Shown: positions 5,197 to 5,296 of the stretch, in pieces
How positions within the stretch are numbered: position 1 is the first letter of the stretch
How the letters are laid out: each line of letters starts with the position of its first letter
Assembly: GCA_030600745.1 (NCBI GenBank)
Contig: JAUVLL010000245.1
Coordinates: 1-5,296, forward strand
Source: Spirochaetaceae bacterium
GTDB lineage: Bacteria > Spirochaetota > Spirochaetia > B11-G9
Direction of reading: 5' to 3'
DNA length: 5,296 bases
Program-made: the position numbers and the translations under genes
Notes under the pieces: model-generated
What the model was told of the DNA's origin: nothing
Seen by the model: only the letters and a program-made list of their open reading frames with translations
Databases searched by the model: none

Positions 5197-5296
5197 TCTG
5201 GACTGATCCCGCTTTGGCTGATCTTACAGAAATAGCAGATTATATTGCACTTGATAATTTTAGTGCTGCACAAAAATTAATTAAAAAAGTATTCTC
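5184..5296 (+). CDS. RelE/ParE-family toxin, partial (C-terminus off the right edge)
   Basis: The first 37 codons are present, starting at ATG 5184, 13 nt inside the antitoxin gene in another frame. The opening IIWTDPALADLTEIADYIA, then DNFSAAQKLIKKVF, is the typical N-terminal beta-strand plus two-helix start of RelE/ParE-superfamily toxins (plasmid stabilisation type). The catalytic C-terminal half is missing from the window. It therefore cannot be decided whether this is a ribosome-dependent mRNase (RelE-like) or a gyrase poison (ParE-like), nor whether the gene is intact. The alanine-rich 'DPALADL..IADYIA' form is closest to what I know as ParE-type partners of Phd/YefM antitoxins. No strong Shine-Dalgarno is visible, so expression probably depends on coupling to antitoxin translation. 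Confidence 0.85.
   Translation, partial: MAQIIWTDPALADLTEIADYIALDNFSAAQKLIKKVF

Overview
The window is AT-rich bacterial chromosome, most likely from a spirochaete. The evidence is protein character: a short SH3-type lipoprotein with a relaxed lipobox, and an HtrA-like protease whose pre-catalytic segment and PDZ domain resemble those I know from Spirochaeta/Treponema relatives. This is recognition from memory, not a database search. No rRNA, tRNA, CRISPR array or complete insertion sequence is visible.

Left and centre (1-4137, all minus strand). In transcription order the genes are rnhA (RNase HI, TTG start), an htrA/degP-like membrane-anchored serine protease, uvrB (nucleotide excision repair helicase) and a partial SH3-domain lipoprotein running off the left edge. 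rnhA, htrA and uvrB are tightly packed: 41 nt, then 6 nt with the Shine-Dalgarno touching the upstream stop. They probably form one operon driven from a TATAAT box near 4190. Between uvrB and the lipoprotein gene lies a pair of inverted, GC-rich hairpin repeats (351-432). The outer end of one copy supplies the uvrB stop codon. The lipoprotein gene has its own promoter-like sequence, placed so close to the ATG that its transcript would be nearly leaderless.

Intergenic 4138-4451 is a 314-nt AT-rich divergent region. It holds the operon promoter on the minus strand, a plus-strand promoter and several short palindromes that could be operators.

Right (4452-5296, plus strand). First comes a 125-aa flavin-binding split-barrel (pyridoxamine 5'-phosphate oxidase-like) protein. 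A 109-nt gap with three short inverted repeats follows. Then comes a type II toxin-antitoxin module: a complete Phd/YefM-type antitoxin overlapped by 13 nt by a RelE/ParE-type toxin cut off at the window edge. The module looks like versions common in Proteobacteria, so horizontal acquisition is likely.

I see no clearly undescribed multi-gene system. The most unusual signals are the repeat pair embedded at the uvrB stop, the two genes with -10-like boxes abutting the start codon and no Shine-Dalgarno, and the palindromes flanking the right-hand genes.
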